A program made the position numbers and the translations under genes. From NCBI GenBank assembly GCA_947629525.1, contig CANREB010000020.1, forward strand, positions 1 to 41,026: DNA of 41,026 nucleotides, read 5' to 3'. The notes below the pieces were generated by a model that had not been told where the DNA came from, ran no database searches, and was given only the letters and a program-made list of their open reading frames with translations. The stretch comes from an uncultured Lachnospiraceae bacterium (lineage in GTDB: Bacteria > Bacillota > Clostridia > Lachnospirales > Lachnospiraceae). Shown here one piece after another: positions 24,765 through 32,678 of the stretch. Positions within the stretch are counted from its first letter, which is position 1, and each line of letters opens with the position of its first letter.

Positions 24765-25540
24765 GAAGGATAATGCTTACGGTGGCGTATGACGGCACCA
24801 ATTATCACGGATGGCAGATACAGCCGAATGAACCTACTGTTGAAGGTGTTCTGAATGAAGCACTGAGCGGACTTTTTAAAGAAAATATAAAGGTCACGGG
24901 CGCTTCCCGTACTGACACGGGAGTTCATGCTTTAGGCAATATAGCCGTATTTGATACGGAAGCGAAAATGCCGGCGGAGAAAGTGTCATATGCGCTTAAT
25001 CAGCGTCTTCCCGACGATATAAAAATACAGGACTCAAGAGAAGTACCGTTTGACTTTCATCCAAGGCACTGTGACAGCAGAAAGACATATGAGTACAGGA
25101 TACTCAATACAAAATTCCCGATGCCTGTACACCGTCTCTATTCGTATTTTACGTATGCGCAGCTTGACGTGGAAAAGATGAAAAGCGCCGCGCATTATTT
25201 TAAGGGAGAACATGATTTTAAAAGCTTCTGCAGCGCCGCTGCCGATGTGGAGACGACCGTCAGAACGATTTATGATATAAGCGTTTCAAAGCAGGAAAGT
25301 ATTATTACGATACGCATAACGGGAAACGGTTTCCTGTATAATATGGTGCGTATTATTGCGGGAACGCTTATCGAAGCGGGGATTGGGCGCATAGAGGATA
25401 AGGATATCCCCGCAATCATTGAAGCGCGTGATCGTTCATATGCAGGTCCGACGGCGCCCGCCTGTGGTCTGACGCTTATTTCTTATGAATATTTGGAAAA
25501 AATTCCTGAAAAAAGTGTTGACACGCTCGGCACCGTATAA
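24761..25540 (+). CDS. truA: tRNA pseudouridine(38-40) synthase TruA
   Basis: The 259-residue enzyme converts uridines 38-40 of the anticodon arm to pseudouridine. The nucleophilic Asp52 lies in GASRTDTGVHALG (47-59). MRRIMLTVAYDGTNYHGWQI is the standard start. The ATG at 24761 overlaps the ecfT stop and fits the family better than the upstream GTG. The last codons carry the -35 element of the rplM promoter. Confidence 0.96.
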   Translation: MRRIMLTVAYDGTNYHGWQIQPNEPTVEGVLNEALSGLFKENIKVTGASRTDTGVHALGNIAVFDTEAKMPAEKVSYALNQRLPDDIKIQDSREVPFDFHPRHCDSRKTYEYRILNTKFPMPVHRLYSYFTYAQLDVEKMKSAAHYFKGEHDFKSFCSAAADVETTVRTIYDISVSKQESIITIRITGNGFLYNMVRIIAGTLIEAGIGRIEDKDIPAIIEARDRSYAGPTAPACGLTLISYEYLEKIPEKSVDTLGTV

Positions 25541-25546
25541 TATAAT
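25518..25546 (+). promoter_or_regulatory. rplM-rpsI promoter, -35 inside truA
   Basis: Consensus TTGACA (25518-25523), a 17-base spacer and consensus TATAAT (25541-25546). The -35 and spacer lie in the final truA codons, and the -10 begins at the first base after the truA stop codon. Transcription should begin near 25553. Confidence 0.88.
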
Positions 25547-25552
25547 ATTTCA

Positions 25553-25730
25553 ATGTGGCGATATGTGATTTGATAATATCAAAGCCCCGATATTACTTAA
25601 ATGATATCGCACGATGTATCTAGGTGACTCATGAATCGTTACGATACGGCCGGACATTCCGTATCAGATATGTTCAATGAGAATATCCGTCACAGGAGAG
25701 CCGACAGGCTTAATATATGGAGGTAACATA
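25553..25730 (+). promoter_or_regulatory. rplM leader, candidate L13-type autoregulatory RNA
   Basis: The 178-base untranslated region contains CGATAT (25588-25593)/ATATCG (25604-25609), GATACGG (25643-25649)/CCGTATC (25659-25665) and, close to the ribosome binding site, AGCC (25699-25702)/GGCT (25707-25710) with a GACA loop. L13 leaders are known upstream of rplM in Firmicutes. Position and structure agree, but I could not align this one with the known consensus. Confidence 0.55.
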
Positions 25731-26159
25731 ATGAAAACATTTATGGCTAGCCCAGCTACAATTGATAGAAAATGGTATGTAGTAGACGCTTCAGGTATGA
25801 CATTGGGACGTTTGGCATCAGAAGTGGCAAGCGTATTGAGAGGTAAGAACAAGCCCATATTCACACCTCATATGGATACGGGTGATTATGTAATAGTTAT
25901 CAATGCCGAGAAGGTTGCGGTAACAGGTAAGAAGTTAGACAAGAAGATATACTATCGTCATTCAGATTATGTTGGCGGTATGAAGCAGACAACACTTAGA
26001 GAGAAGTTAAATAAGAAACCTGAAGAGGTTATTGAGCTTGCTGTTAAGGGAATGCTTCCTAAGGGACCTTTAGGACGTCAAATGTACAGAAAACTTTTTG
26101 TATATGCAGGACCTGAGCACAAACATGCGGCTCAGAAGCCCGAAGTATTGACATTTTAA
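25731..26159 (+). CDS. rplM: 50S ribosomal protein L13
   Basis: The 142-residue protein has [20 protein letters not shown] (about 11-30) and [20 protein letters not shown] (about 112-131), both characteristic. L13 is an early assembly protein. The ATG at 25731 follows GGAGGT by 6 bases; earlier in-frame codons lie in the leader. It is co-transcribed with rpsI, 31 bases downstream. Confidence 0.97.
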   Translation: MKTFMASPATIDRKWYVVDASGMTLGRLASEVASVLRGKNKPIFTPHMDTGDYVIVINAEKVAVTGKKLDKKIYYRHSDYVGGMKQTTLREKLNKKPEEVIELAVKGMLPKGPLGRQMYRKLFVYAGPEHKHAAQKPEVLTF

Positions 26160-26190
26160 TCAAAGGGACGAATAAAGGAGGAAAATTAAA

Positions 26191-26595
26191 ATGGCAAAGG
26201 CAGCAAACGCTTCAAGATATTATGGTACCGGCAGAAGAAAGAAATCTGTCGCTAGGGTATATTTAGTACCCGGTACAGGCAATGTTACTATCAACAAGAG
26301 AACTATTGATGATTATTTTGGTCTTGAGACATTAAAGGTTACGGTCCGCCAGCCTTTAGTTGCGACAGATACGGCTGACAAGTTCGATGTACTTGTAAAC
26401 GTATATGGCGGCGGCTATACAGGTCAGGCAGGCGCTATCAGACACGGCATCTCAAGAGCTTTATTACAGGCAGATGCGGATTACAGACCTATCCTCAAGA
26501 AAGAAGGATTTCTTACACGTGACCCTCGTATGAAAGAGCGTAAGAAATACGGTCTTAAAGCAGCGCGTAGGGCACCTCAGTTCAGCAAGCGTTAA
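26191..26595 (+). CDS. rpsI: 30S ribosomal protein S9
   Basis: The 134-residue protein has [20 protein letters not shown] near the start, [12 protein letters not shown] in the middle, and the C-terminal tail RRAPQFSKR whose last Arg reaches the P-site tRNA anticodon. AAGGAGG precedes the ATG. A terminator follows 13 bases after the stop. Confidence 0.98.
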   Translation: MAKAANASRYYGTGRRKKSVARVYLVPGTGNVTINKRTIDDYFGLETLKVTVRQPLVATDTADKFDVLVNVYGGGYTGQAGAIRHGISRALLQADADYRPILKKEGFLTRDPRMKERKKYGLKAARRAPQFSKR

Positions 26596-26608
26596 TCGAG
26601 AATTGCAA

Positions 26609-26641
26609 AAAACCCGGGAATACAATATTTCCCGGGTTTTC
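26609..26641 (+). terminator. terminator after rpsI, bidirectional
   Basis: AAAACCCGGGAA (26609-26620) pairs over 12 bp with TTCCCGGGTTTT (26629-26640). A-rich and T-rich flanks allow termination in both directions, which suits the convergent minus-strand gene that ends at 26672. Confidence 0.9.
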
Positions 26642-26671
26642 TTATGCCGAAAATTCTGAAATGACTGTTTT

Positions 26672-27067
26672 TTACGTCACTTCATTTATCACAATAACCA
26701 CCCCGCCATCCACAGTCTCGACTTCCCCGTACAGATTAGCCGTCTCAAGCCATTTTAAGCACAGACTGTCCGTAAAGATTTTTGGAGTAGTCTTTTTAAA
26801 TATCCCATTATTAACTTCTGCCTGATTTTCTATAAAAATCCTGCAAGGCAAACCGTCGGCATCAACACCCTGCAACATATAACGCGCAGAGATAGAGCCC
26901 GAACCGTCCGCGAAGTATCTTTGCGTGTCAACCCCGCCTTGGAGGATTTTGCCATGAAACAGGCTGCTGTCGCAGTACCCGTCAAAAAGTATCATCTGCA
27001 CCGTGGCGCTGCCGCTTTCAAGTTTCACAGTGTCCGTAATGTTGACATTTATCTTAAAAAGTTCCAT
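26672..27067 (-). CDS. DUF3237 family protein
   Basis: The 131-residue product reads as a single beta-rich domain. It has GGVDTQRYFADGSGSISARY followed by MLQGVDADGLPCRIFIEN, then TPKIFTDSLCLKWLETANLY and a final VDGGVVIVINEV. This pattern is that of DUF3237 proteins, whose function is unknown. The start at 27067 has AAAGGGGG upstream on the minus strand; the open frame further up runs over the promoter. It is divergent from the Gfo/Idh/MocA gene, which suggests a shared metabolic context. Confidence 0.7.
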   Translation of the reverse strand: MELFKINVNITDTVKLESGSATVQMILFDGYCDSSLFHGKILQGGVDTQRYFADGSGSISARYMLQGVDADGLPCRIFIENQAEVNNGIFKKTTPKIFTDSLCLKWLETANLYGEVETVDGGVVIVINEVT

Positions 27068-27110
27068 ATATCCCCCTTTGCCTGATAAACAGACAGCCAA
27101 TAATAATTTA

Positions 27111-27139
27111 ATTCTATTGAAAGCGCGGAAATTTGTCAA
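27111..27139 (-). promoter_or_regulatory. promoter of the DUF3237 gene
   Basis: On the minus strand TTGACA (27139-27134), a 17-base spacer and TAGAAT (27116-27111). Its -35 occupies the same bases as the -35 of the opposite promoter. Confidence 0.7.
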
Positions 27140-27161
27140 GCACGCTGATTTGTGATATTAT
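27133..27161 (+). promoter_or_regulatory. promoter of the oxidoreductase operon
   Basis: TTGTCA (27133-27138), a 17-base spacer and TATTAT (27156-27161), 28 bases before the ATG of the Gfo/Idh/MocA gene. It overlaps the minus-strand -35 by five bases, so the two promoters cannot be bound at once. Confidence 0.7.
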
Positions 27162-27189
27162 AAAACAAAAACGAAAGGCGGGATATCAT

Positions 27190-28335
27190 ATGCAGATCGT
27201 GAGGACAGCGCTTATAGGAGTCGGCGTTATGGGGAAAAAATATGCCGAAATGATAACGGCAGGGAGTGCCGCCAATATGAAACTTGCGGCAGTCGTCATA
27301 CGACGTCCTGAACTTCAGGAATGGGGACAGACGCTTGTAAATACGGATAATACAAGACCCGAGATATATGCTGACACTGAAGAACTTTTTTCACACCCCG
27401 AACAATATGATGCGGTACTGATAGTAACGCCCCACAAGCTTCACCCCGAGCAGGCAAAGCGGGCTTTTGAACTTGGAAAGCATGTTATGTGCGACAAACC
27501 CGCGGGTGCATCAATAGGACAGGCAATTAAGATGACCGAAGCGTCACAGCGCGCAAAAAAGATATATGCGATGATGTTCCATCAGCGTCTTTATCCTAAA
27601 TATCAAAAGCTTAAAGAAATTCTCGACAGCGGCGAACTCGGAAAGCTGAGCCGTATTATGCTTGTAAATTCAAGATATTTCAGGACAGCTCACTATCATG
27701 CGTCGGGAAGCTGGCGCAGCAGTTGGAATGGGGAAGGCGGCGGCGCGCTGATAAATCAGGGGCAGCATATTCTTGACATATGGCAGTGGCTTTTCGGGAT
27801 GCCTGAAAAAATATATGCAGACATTCCGTTTGGAAAATATAATGATTTTAAAGTGGACGATGAAGCTACGATACAGATGCGTTATGCGGATGGTCTGACG
27901 GCAGTCTTTGTATTGACTACGGGTGAAGCAGTGTGGGAGGAGCGCATGGAGATAACAGGTACTAAAGGAAAGGCGCTTTTGGAGGACGACACGCTTCATA
28001 TTTGGAAATACAGCGAAGATTCGTTTCAATATATCGCTTCAAGGAATGTTACTTCAAGGGAGGAACTTACAGTAAATGAGGAAGTGATAAAATTTGAAAA
28101 GGCAGTGGAACCATATCCGCAGATGCTTGAAAATTTTGCGGACGCGGTAATAAAAAATGACGAAAAAATACTTACGGCGCCGGGCGAAAACGCAGTCAAT
28201 CCGCTTATGCTGACTAACGCGGCATATTATTCGGCATGGACAGGTAAAGCGGTCACGCTGCCATTGTCAGCAGAAGACTACGAAGCCGCGCTCGAACAGC
28301 AGTGCAGGGACGAAGCGCATAGGAGGGAAATATGA
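27190..28335 (+). CDS. Gfo/Idh/MocA family NAD(P)-dependent oxidoreductase
   Basis: The 381-residue protein has a Rossmann start TALIGVGVMGKKYAE (6-20), the sugar-dehydrogenase motif HVMCDKPAG (98-106, with Lys103), and a C-terminal substrate domain with NQGQHILDIWQWLFG. These proteins oxidise or reduce sugars, inositols or related polyols. The exact substrate cannot be told. The start at 27190 has AAGGCGGG upstream and gives the normal N-terminus. It overlaps the following SDR gene by four bases (ATGA), so both probably act in one pathway. Confidence 0.88.
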   Translation: MQIVRTALIGVGVMGKKYAEMITAGSAANMKLAAVVIRRPELQEWGQTLVNTDNTRPEIYADTEELFSHPEQYDAVLIVTPHKLHPEQAKRAFELGKHVMCDKPAGASIGQAIKMTEASQRAKKIYAMMFHQRLYPKYQKLKEILDSGELGKLSRIMLVNSRYFRTAHYHASGSWRSSWNGEGGGALINQGQHILDIWQWLFGMPEKIYADIPFGKYNDFKVDDEATIQMRYADGLTAVFVLTTGEAVWEERMEITGTKGKALLEDDTLHIWKYSEDSFQYIASRNVTSREELTVNEEVIKFEKAVEPYPQMLENFADAVIKNDEKILTAPGENAVNPLMLTNAAYYSAWTGKAVTLPLSAEDYEAALEQQCRDEAHRREI

Positions 28336-29048
28336 AAAAAGCTCTCATCACGGGTGCTTCGCGCGGGATAGGGCGTGCGACGGCGTATAAACTTGCAGAA
28401 GAAGGATATGACCTGTACCTGACATGCCATAAAAATAAAAGCCTCTTGAAAGCACTGGCAGATGAACTGCATGAAAAATTCAAAATATCATGCAGGACAT
28501 TTTGCTTTCCCATATATATGGAAGAAAAAGTTCGGGAAATGTTTGACGAAATACCATACCTTGATGTGCTTGTAAATAATGCGGGGATTTCATATATAGG
28601 TCTTATAACGGACATGTCATATTCGGAGTGGAAGGAAGTTATAGATACGAATTTGAACGCCTGCTTTTTGACGTGCAGGGAGGCGGCAAAAGGAATGATA
28701 CGCCGTCAAAGCGGCAAAATAATAAATATATCATCAGTCTGGGGAAATGTCGGCGCATCGATGGAAGTCGCCTATTCGGCGTCGAAAGGAGGCATAAACG
28801 CTTTCACGCGGGCGCTTGCAAAGGAACTCGGACCAAGCAATATACAGGTGAACGCTATAGCATGCGGCATGATCGATACAGATATGAATAACTGCTTTGA
28901 CAGCGATACGATAAAACAGCTTGTAAGCGAGATACCTGCGGACAGGATAGGAAGACCCGACGAGGTTGCCGAACTTGTGGCTGTGCTGTGCCGGGGAAAC
29001 GAGTATCTGACAGGTCAGATAGTGACTCTTGACGGCGGATGGACGTAA
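28332..29048 (+). CDS. short-chain dehydrogenase/reductase (SDR), FabG-like
   Basis: The 238-residue protein has the cofactor motif GASRGIG (8-14), NNAG (82-85), catalytic Ser134/135 in NISSVWG, and YSASK with Tyr148 and Lys152. Its length and C-terminal LTGQIVTLDGGW are classical. It could be a 3-oxoacyl-ACP reductase, but the partner oxidoreductase and the lack of other fatty acid synthesis genes favour a sugar or secondary alcohol substrate. It is coupled to the upstream gene by a 4-base overlap; AGGAGG precedes the start. Confidence 0.88.
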   Translation: MKKALITGASRGIGRATAYKLAEEGYDLYLTCHKNKSLLKALADELHEKFKISCRTFCFPIYMEEKVREMFDEIPYLDVLVNNAGISYIGLITDMSYSEWKEVIDTNLNACFLTCREAAKGMIRRQSGKIINISSVWGNVGASMEVAYSASKGGINAFTRALAKELGPSNIQVNAIACGMIDTDMNNCFDSDTIKQLVSEIPADRIGRPDEVAELVAVLCRGNEYLTGQIVTLDGGWT

Positions 29049-29076
29049 TATTATAAATTTGCGGGAGGAAATAGAA

Positions 29077-29988
29077 ATGTATGATGTATTGATAATAGGA
29101 GCAGGTCCTGCGGGGCTTGGCGCTGCGATTTACGGAATAAGGGCAGGATTTAAGCTTGCGGTGCTTGACCAAAGCCCCATAAGCGGAGGTCAGGTGCTCA
29201 ACACTTATGAGGTTGACAATTATCTGGGATTTTCACAGATAAGCGGAAGCGATATATCCGATAAATTCCGCGGACATGCTGATAAACTGGGCGTGGAGTT
29301 TATAAATGAACAGGTACTGGGGATAGAAAACGCCGATAGGGTAAAAACGGTGCGTACAGATAAAACCACGTATGAGACGCGCGCCGTAATACTTGCAACA
29401 GGTGCGGAGCATTTGCAGCTTGGCGTAAAAGGCGAGAATGAGTTCGCGGGTATGGGAGTGTCATACTGCGCGACATGCGACGGGGCATTTTTCAAAAAGC
29501 GAACTGTCGCTGTGGTCGGCGGCGGCGACGTTGCCGTAGAGGACGCAATATTCCTTGCAGGGATGTGCAGCAAGGTTTATCTTGTTCACAGGCGCGATAA
29601 GCTTCGTGCTGCCGACATACTGCAGAAAAAACTTATGGCGCTTTCAAATGTTGAGATACTTTGGGACAGTGAGGTAAAGGAAATAAACGGAAGCGATATC
29701 GTTGAAAACATATCGGTCTTCAACAAAAAGAAAAATGAGAGCAGTACATTAGAGGTAAACGGTGTGTTTATAGCTGTAGGGGTAAAACCGGTCACGGAAA
29801 TGTTTAAAGGGCTTGTTGAGATGGATGACGGCGGATATATCGTGGCGGGAGAAGACTGCCGTACATCGGCGGACGGCATATATGCGGCAGGTGATATACG
29901 GAAAAAGCCGATGCGCCAGATAATTACCGCAGTTGCAGACGGAGCAAATGCAATAAATTCTTTACAAAATTATTTTATAAATAATTAA
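29077..29988 (+). CDS. trxB: thioredoxin reductase-like flavoprotein
   Basis: The 303-residue protein has the FAD motif GAGPAGLGAA (8-17), the redox-active CATC (131-134), the NADPH motif GGGDVAVE (148-155) with HRR (171-173), and a C-terminal FAD-binding AAGDIR. These match low-molecular-weight TrxB, which passes electrons from NADPH to thioredoxin. No thioredoxin gene lies beside it. The ATG at 29077 has GGGAGG upstream, 28 bases after the SDR stop, so it probably shares the operon. Confidence 0.93.
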   Translation: MYDVLIIGAGPAGLGAAIYGIRAGFKLAVLDQSPISGGQVLNTYEVDNYLGFSQISGSDISDKFRGHADKLGVEFINEQVLGIENADRVKTVRTDKTTYETRAVILATGAEHLQLGVKGENEFAGMGVSYCATCDGAFFKKRTVAVVGGGDVAVEDAIFLAGMCSKVYLVHRRDKLRAADILQKKLMALSNVEILWDSEVKEINGSDIVENISVFNKKKNESSTLEVNGVFIAVGVKPVTEMFKGLVEMDDGGYIVAGEDCRTSADGIYAAGDIRKKPMRQIITAVADGANAINSLQNYFINN

Positions 29989-30107
29989 TATATTTAAACG
30001 GCTGAAAAAGACATAAAAATCGGATATTATACAAAATTACCAAGAAAAATACAGTATTTACAAGAGAAAATTGTAAAAAATAATATGTTAAGGAAATGCA
30101 TAAAAAC

Positions 30108-30136
30108 TTGACAATTATGTCGTAATATGTTAATTT
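30108..30136 (+). promoter_or_regulatory. promoter of the NlpC/P60 gene
   Basis: Consensus TTGACA (30108-30113), a 17-base spacer and TAATTT (30131-30136) lie in the 236-bp AT-rich gap after trxB. The start codon is about 88 bases downstream, so the leader is fairly long. No other feature is seen in the gap. Confidence 0.55.
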
Positions 30137-30224
30137 AATTTCAAGAGCGTAACAATTTTGTAATAATTAGACTTAAAAATGAAATATTTGATATTTTTAC
30201 GTTACACTTTTGGAGGATTGATTA

Positions 30225-31778
30225 ATGAACAGGTACGGCATGAGGATTGCAGCATGCGCCATCGCGGGCGTGGTTGCTGTTTGCGGATATCAAACTACAA
30301 CTAAAGCAAAACTTAACCGCACATCTGAGGTTCCGGCGGCAGGCGTGGCAGTAGTGCTTGAATGCCGCAGTACAATAGAGGAGTTTCAGGCAGAGGTTGC
30401 TGATAATAGAGTTTATCTTGAAAATATTTCGGGCAAGAGTACCGATGTTGTGATACCGTCTGCAAAGGTAGCGCTGGCTGAAAATAACGAAGATGATGAA
30501 ACGGACACGAACAGCACGGTGGAGTCGTCCGAGGATGAGGATGACGGCACCACGGCAGTTTCCGAGAGCGAGACACGGCATCCGTCAACAAGCGTGGGAT
30601 TTTCTTCAACGGGCAGAGGAGACGAGGCATCGGAGGAAAAAGATACCGAAACAGACGAAAATAAGACGGCATCAGAAGAAGATACAGACGCAGAGACTGA
30701 TACGGCTGAGACAGATACAGCAGAAGAAGCTGAAGAAGCTATAGAGACAGAAGAAGACACAGAGACAGAGAAAGACGCGGAGACAAAAGAAGATACAGAA
30801 GAAACTGAGACTGAACCGGAACAGGATTTTTCAGGACTTGTTATCGCGCAGGTGAGCAATTACGTTAATGTGAGAAGCATACCGAGCGAGCAAGGCGATA
30901 TAGTCGGTAAACTTTACGATAAGTCGGTAGGTGAGTTTATCGAGGAAGAGGATGGTTGGTACAAGATAAAATCAGGCAACTGCACAGGCTATGTAAAAGG
31001 TGAGTACTGCGTAGTCGGTAAAGAGGCAGAAAAACTCGCAAAAGAAGTCGGTACTACATATGCTATAGTGAACACCACCACCCTTAAAGTAAGAAAAGAA
31101 GCAAGCACCGATTCGTCAGTGCTGGGACTTGTGCCGATGAGCGAAGAACTCGTCGTGGTCGAAGAACTTGACGGCTGGGTAAAGATAGCCATCGAGGAAG
31201 GCGACGGATATGTTTCAAGGGAATATGTCAATCTGAGGACAGACTTCGTGCACGCAGAGTCAAAAGAAGAAGAAGAAGCAAGGCTTGCAAAGGAAGCCAA
31301 GGCGCGCGAAGAGGCAAGGGCGGCAGCAGCGGCGGCTGAAGCTTCAAGAGCGGCGGCAAAAGCCGAGAAAAGCGCCAATGATCAGGCAGCAGCACAGGCA
31401 GCGCAGAACACAGCGGCAGTTTCAGCCGGCAGCGATATAGGCAAGGCAGTTATCAACTATGCCACACAGTTTGTAGGCAATCCTTATGTTTACGGCGGTT
31501 CAAGTCTTACGAGCGGTACTGACTGTTCAGGATTTGTAATGAGCGTATATGCTAATTTCGGCGTAAACCTTCCGCATTCGTCATCAGCCCTCAGAAATCA
31601 GGGATACGATGTGGGCGGAATAGGCAATGCGCAGCCGGGTGATATCGTATGTTACTCGGGTCATGTAGGCTTATATGTCGGCAACGGACAGATAGTACAT
31701 GCAAGCAACAGCAGGACAGGTATCATAGTATCAAATGCCGCATACAGAAACATCCTGACAGTAAGAAGGATTTTCTAA
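30225..31778 (+). CDS. exported NlpC/P60 peptidoglycan hydrolase with SH3 domains
   Basis: The 517-residue protein has these parts: a signal or anchor segment at about 7-24; a globular stretch to about 85; a very acidic Glu/Asp/Thr linker (86-202); two bacterial SH3 domains (about 204-262 and 277-338) that bind the cell wall; an Ala/Glu-rich coiled coil (345-395); and a C-terminal NlpC/P60 domain (405-517). Catalytic residues are Cys434 in TDCSGF, His480 in SGHVGLYVG and His492 in VHAS. This fold cleaves D-gamma-glutamyl-meso-diaminopimelate bonds in wall peptides. Cys20 is not in a good lipobox. GGAGG precedes the ATG. A terminator follows 15 bases after the stop. Confidence 0.92.
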   Translation: MNRYGMRIAACAIAGVVAVCGYQTTTKAKLNRTSEVPAAGVAVVLECRSTIEEFQAEVADNRVYLENISGKSTDVVIPSAKVALAENNEDDETDTNSTVESSEDEDDGTTAVSESETRHPSTSVGFSSTGRGDEASEEKDTETDENKTASEEDTDAETDTAETDTAEEAEEAIETEEDTETEKDAETKEDTEETETEPEQDFSGLVIAQVSNYVNVRSIPSEQGDIVGKLYDKSVGEFIEEEDGWYKIKSGNCTGYVKGEYCVVGKEAEKLAKEVGTTYAIVNTTTLKVRKEASTDSSVLGLVPMSEELVVVEELDGWVKIAIEEGDGYVSREYVNLRTDFVHAESKEEEEARLAKEAKAREEARAAAAAAEASRAAAKAEKSANDQAAAQAAQNTAAVSAGSDIGKAVINYATQFVGNPYVYGGSSLTSGTDCSGFVMSVYANFGVNLPHSSSALRNQGYDVGGIGNAQPGDIVCYSGHVGLYVGNGQIVHASNSRTGIIVSNAAYRNILTVRRIF

Positions 31779-31792
31779 ACAAGGTATATATT

Positions 31793-31827
31793 AAAAACGG
31801 ACAGCGTTTACACTGTCCGTTTTTTTA
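31793..31827 (+). terminator. intrinsic terminator after the NlpC/P60 gene
   Basis: CGGACAG (31798-31804) pairs with CTGTCCG (31813-31819), extended by A-T pairs on both flanks, and is followed by a T run to 31827. Confidence 0.93.
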
Positions 31828-31910
31828 AACCGACAAAACCTAGAAATATCGAAAATAAAAAGACAATAGGAAAAATTTTCAAAAAAATCAATTATAATTT
31901 TCAAAAAATA

Positions 31911-31938
31911 TTGAAAAAATAGGTGTGTGTGATATAAT
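31911..31938 (+). promoter_or_regulatory. hpf promoter
   Basis: TTGAAA (31911-31916), a 16-base spacer and perfect TATAAT (31933-31938), about 35 bases before the hpf start. AT-rich tracts stand upstream. No sigma-B or sigma-H type element was recognised. Confidence 0.65.
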
Positions 31939-31973
31939 GATTATACAATTAAATACGAAGGGACGTGAGCATA

Positions 31974-32507
31974 ATGAAATTTACAATAAGCGGTAAGAAC
32001 ATTGACATTACAGCGGGATTGAGGGCAGCAGTAGAGGACAAGATAGGCAAACTCGAAAAGTACTTTACACCCGAAACAGAAGTAATGGTAACACTCAGTG
32101 TTGAGAAAGAACGGCAAAAGATAGAAGTTACGATTCCGGTCAAAGGCAATATTATCCGTTCGGAGCAGGTCAGCAATGATATGTATGTATCAATCGACCT
32201 TGCCGCCGAAGTAATAGAAAGACAGCTCAAAAAATATAAAAATAAATTCAGGGCTGAGCAGCAGGCAGGCGCGGCGAGCCTGAGGACTGATTTCATAGAT
32301 AAAGACACGGGTATTGATGAAGATGAGATCAAGATAGTACGCACTAAGCGGTTTGACATAAAGCCTATGTATCCTGAAGACGCATGTATCCAGATGGAGC
32401 TTTTGGGACATGATTTTTATGTATTCTGTAATGCGGAGACCGAAGAAGTGAACGTAGTTTACAAGCGTAAAGGCAATACTTACGGTCTGATAGAACCTGA
32501 ATATTAA
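31974..32507 (+). CDS. hpf: long-form ribosome hibernation promoting factor
   Basis: The 177-residue protein has the HPF/YfiA domain (1 to about 95: FTISGKNIDITAGLRAAVED, then VTLSVEKERQKIEVTIPV) and the C-terminal domain (about 120-177: RTKRFDIKPMYPEDACIQME, FYVFCNAETEEVNVVYKRK). The long form dimerises through its C-terminal domain and joins two 70S ribosomes into an inactive 100S particle in stationary phase. The ATG at 31974 is preferred over the nearby GTG because it has AAGGGA at about 10 bases. It has its own promoter and terminator. Confidence 0.94.
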   Translation: MKFTISGKNIDITAGLRAAVEDKIGKLEKYFTPETEVMVTLSVEKERQKIEVTIPVKGNIIRSEQVSNDMYVSIDLAAEVIERQLKKYKNKFRAEQQAGAASLRTDFIDKDTGIDEDEIKIVRTKRFDIKPMYPEDACIQMELLGHDFYVFCNAETEEVNVVYKRKGNTYGLIEPEY

Positions 32508-32534
32508 AATATCGGATATTGTTAATGAGCGTGA

Positions 32535-32567
32535 CAAGAGTGCTGCGGATGCGGCACTCTTGTTTTT
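32535..32567 (+). terminator. intrinsic terminator after hpf
   Basis: CAAGAGTGC (32535-32543) pairs with GCACTCTTG (32554-32562) and is followed by TTTTT (32563-32567). Confidence 0.93.
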
Positions 32568-32678
32568 ATGAAATTACGGCAAAATATATTTTATTTTTCC
32601 GGTATGATTTATGCGCGCCTAAAAATAAGAACAGTGTCATATATTACAAGTAAGATATAACATATGTGGGGCGCTGCA

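Noticed and set aside
30413..30859. 148-residue minus-strand frame rich in Ser and Val opposite the NlpC/P60 gene
   Set aside because: It mirrors the Glu/Asp/Thr-rich linker codons (GAA, GAC, ACA read backwards), giving a low-complexity Ser/Val chain. This is a shadow of compositional bias.
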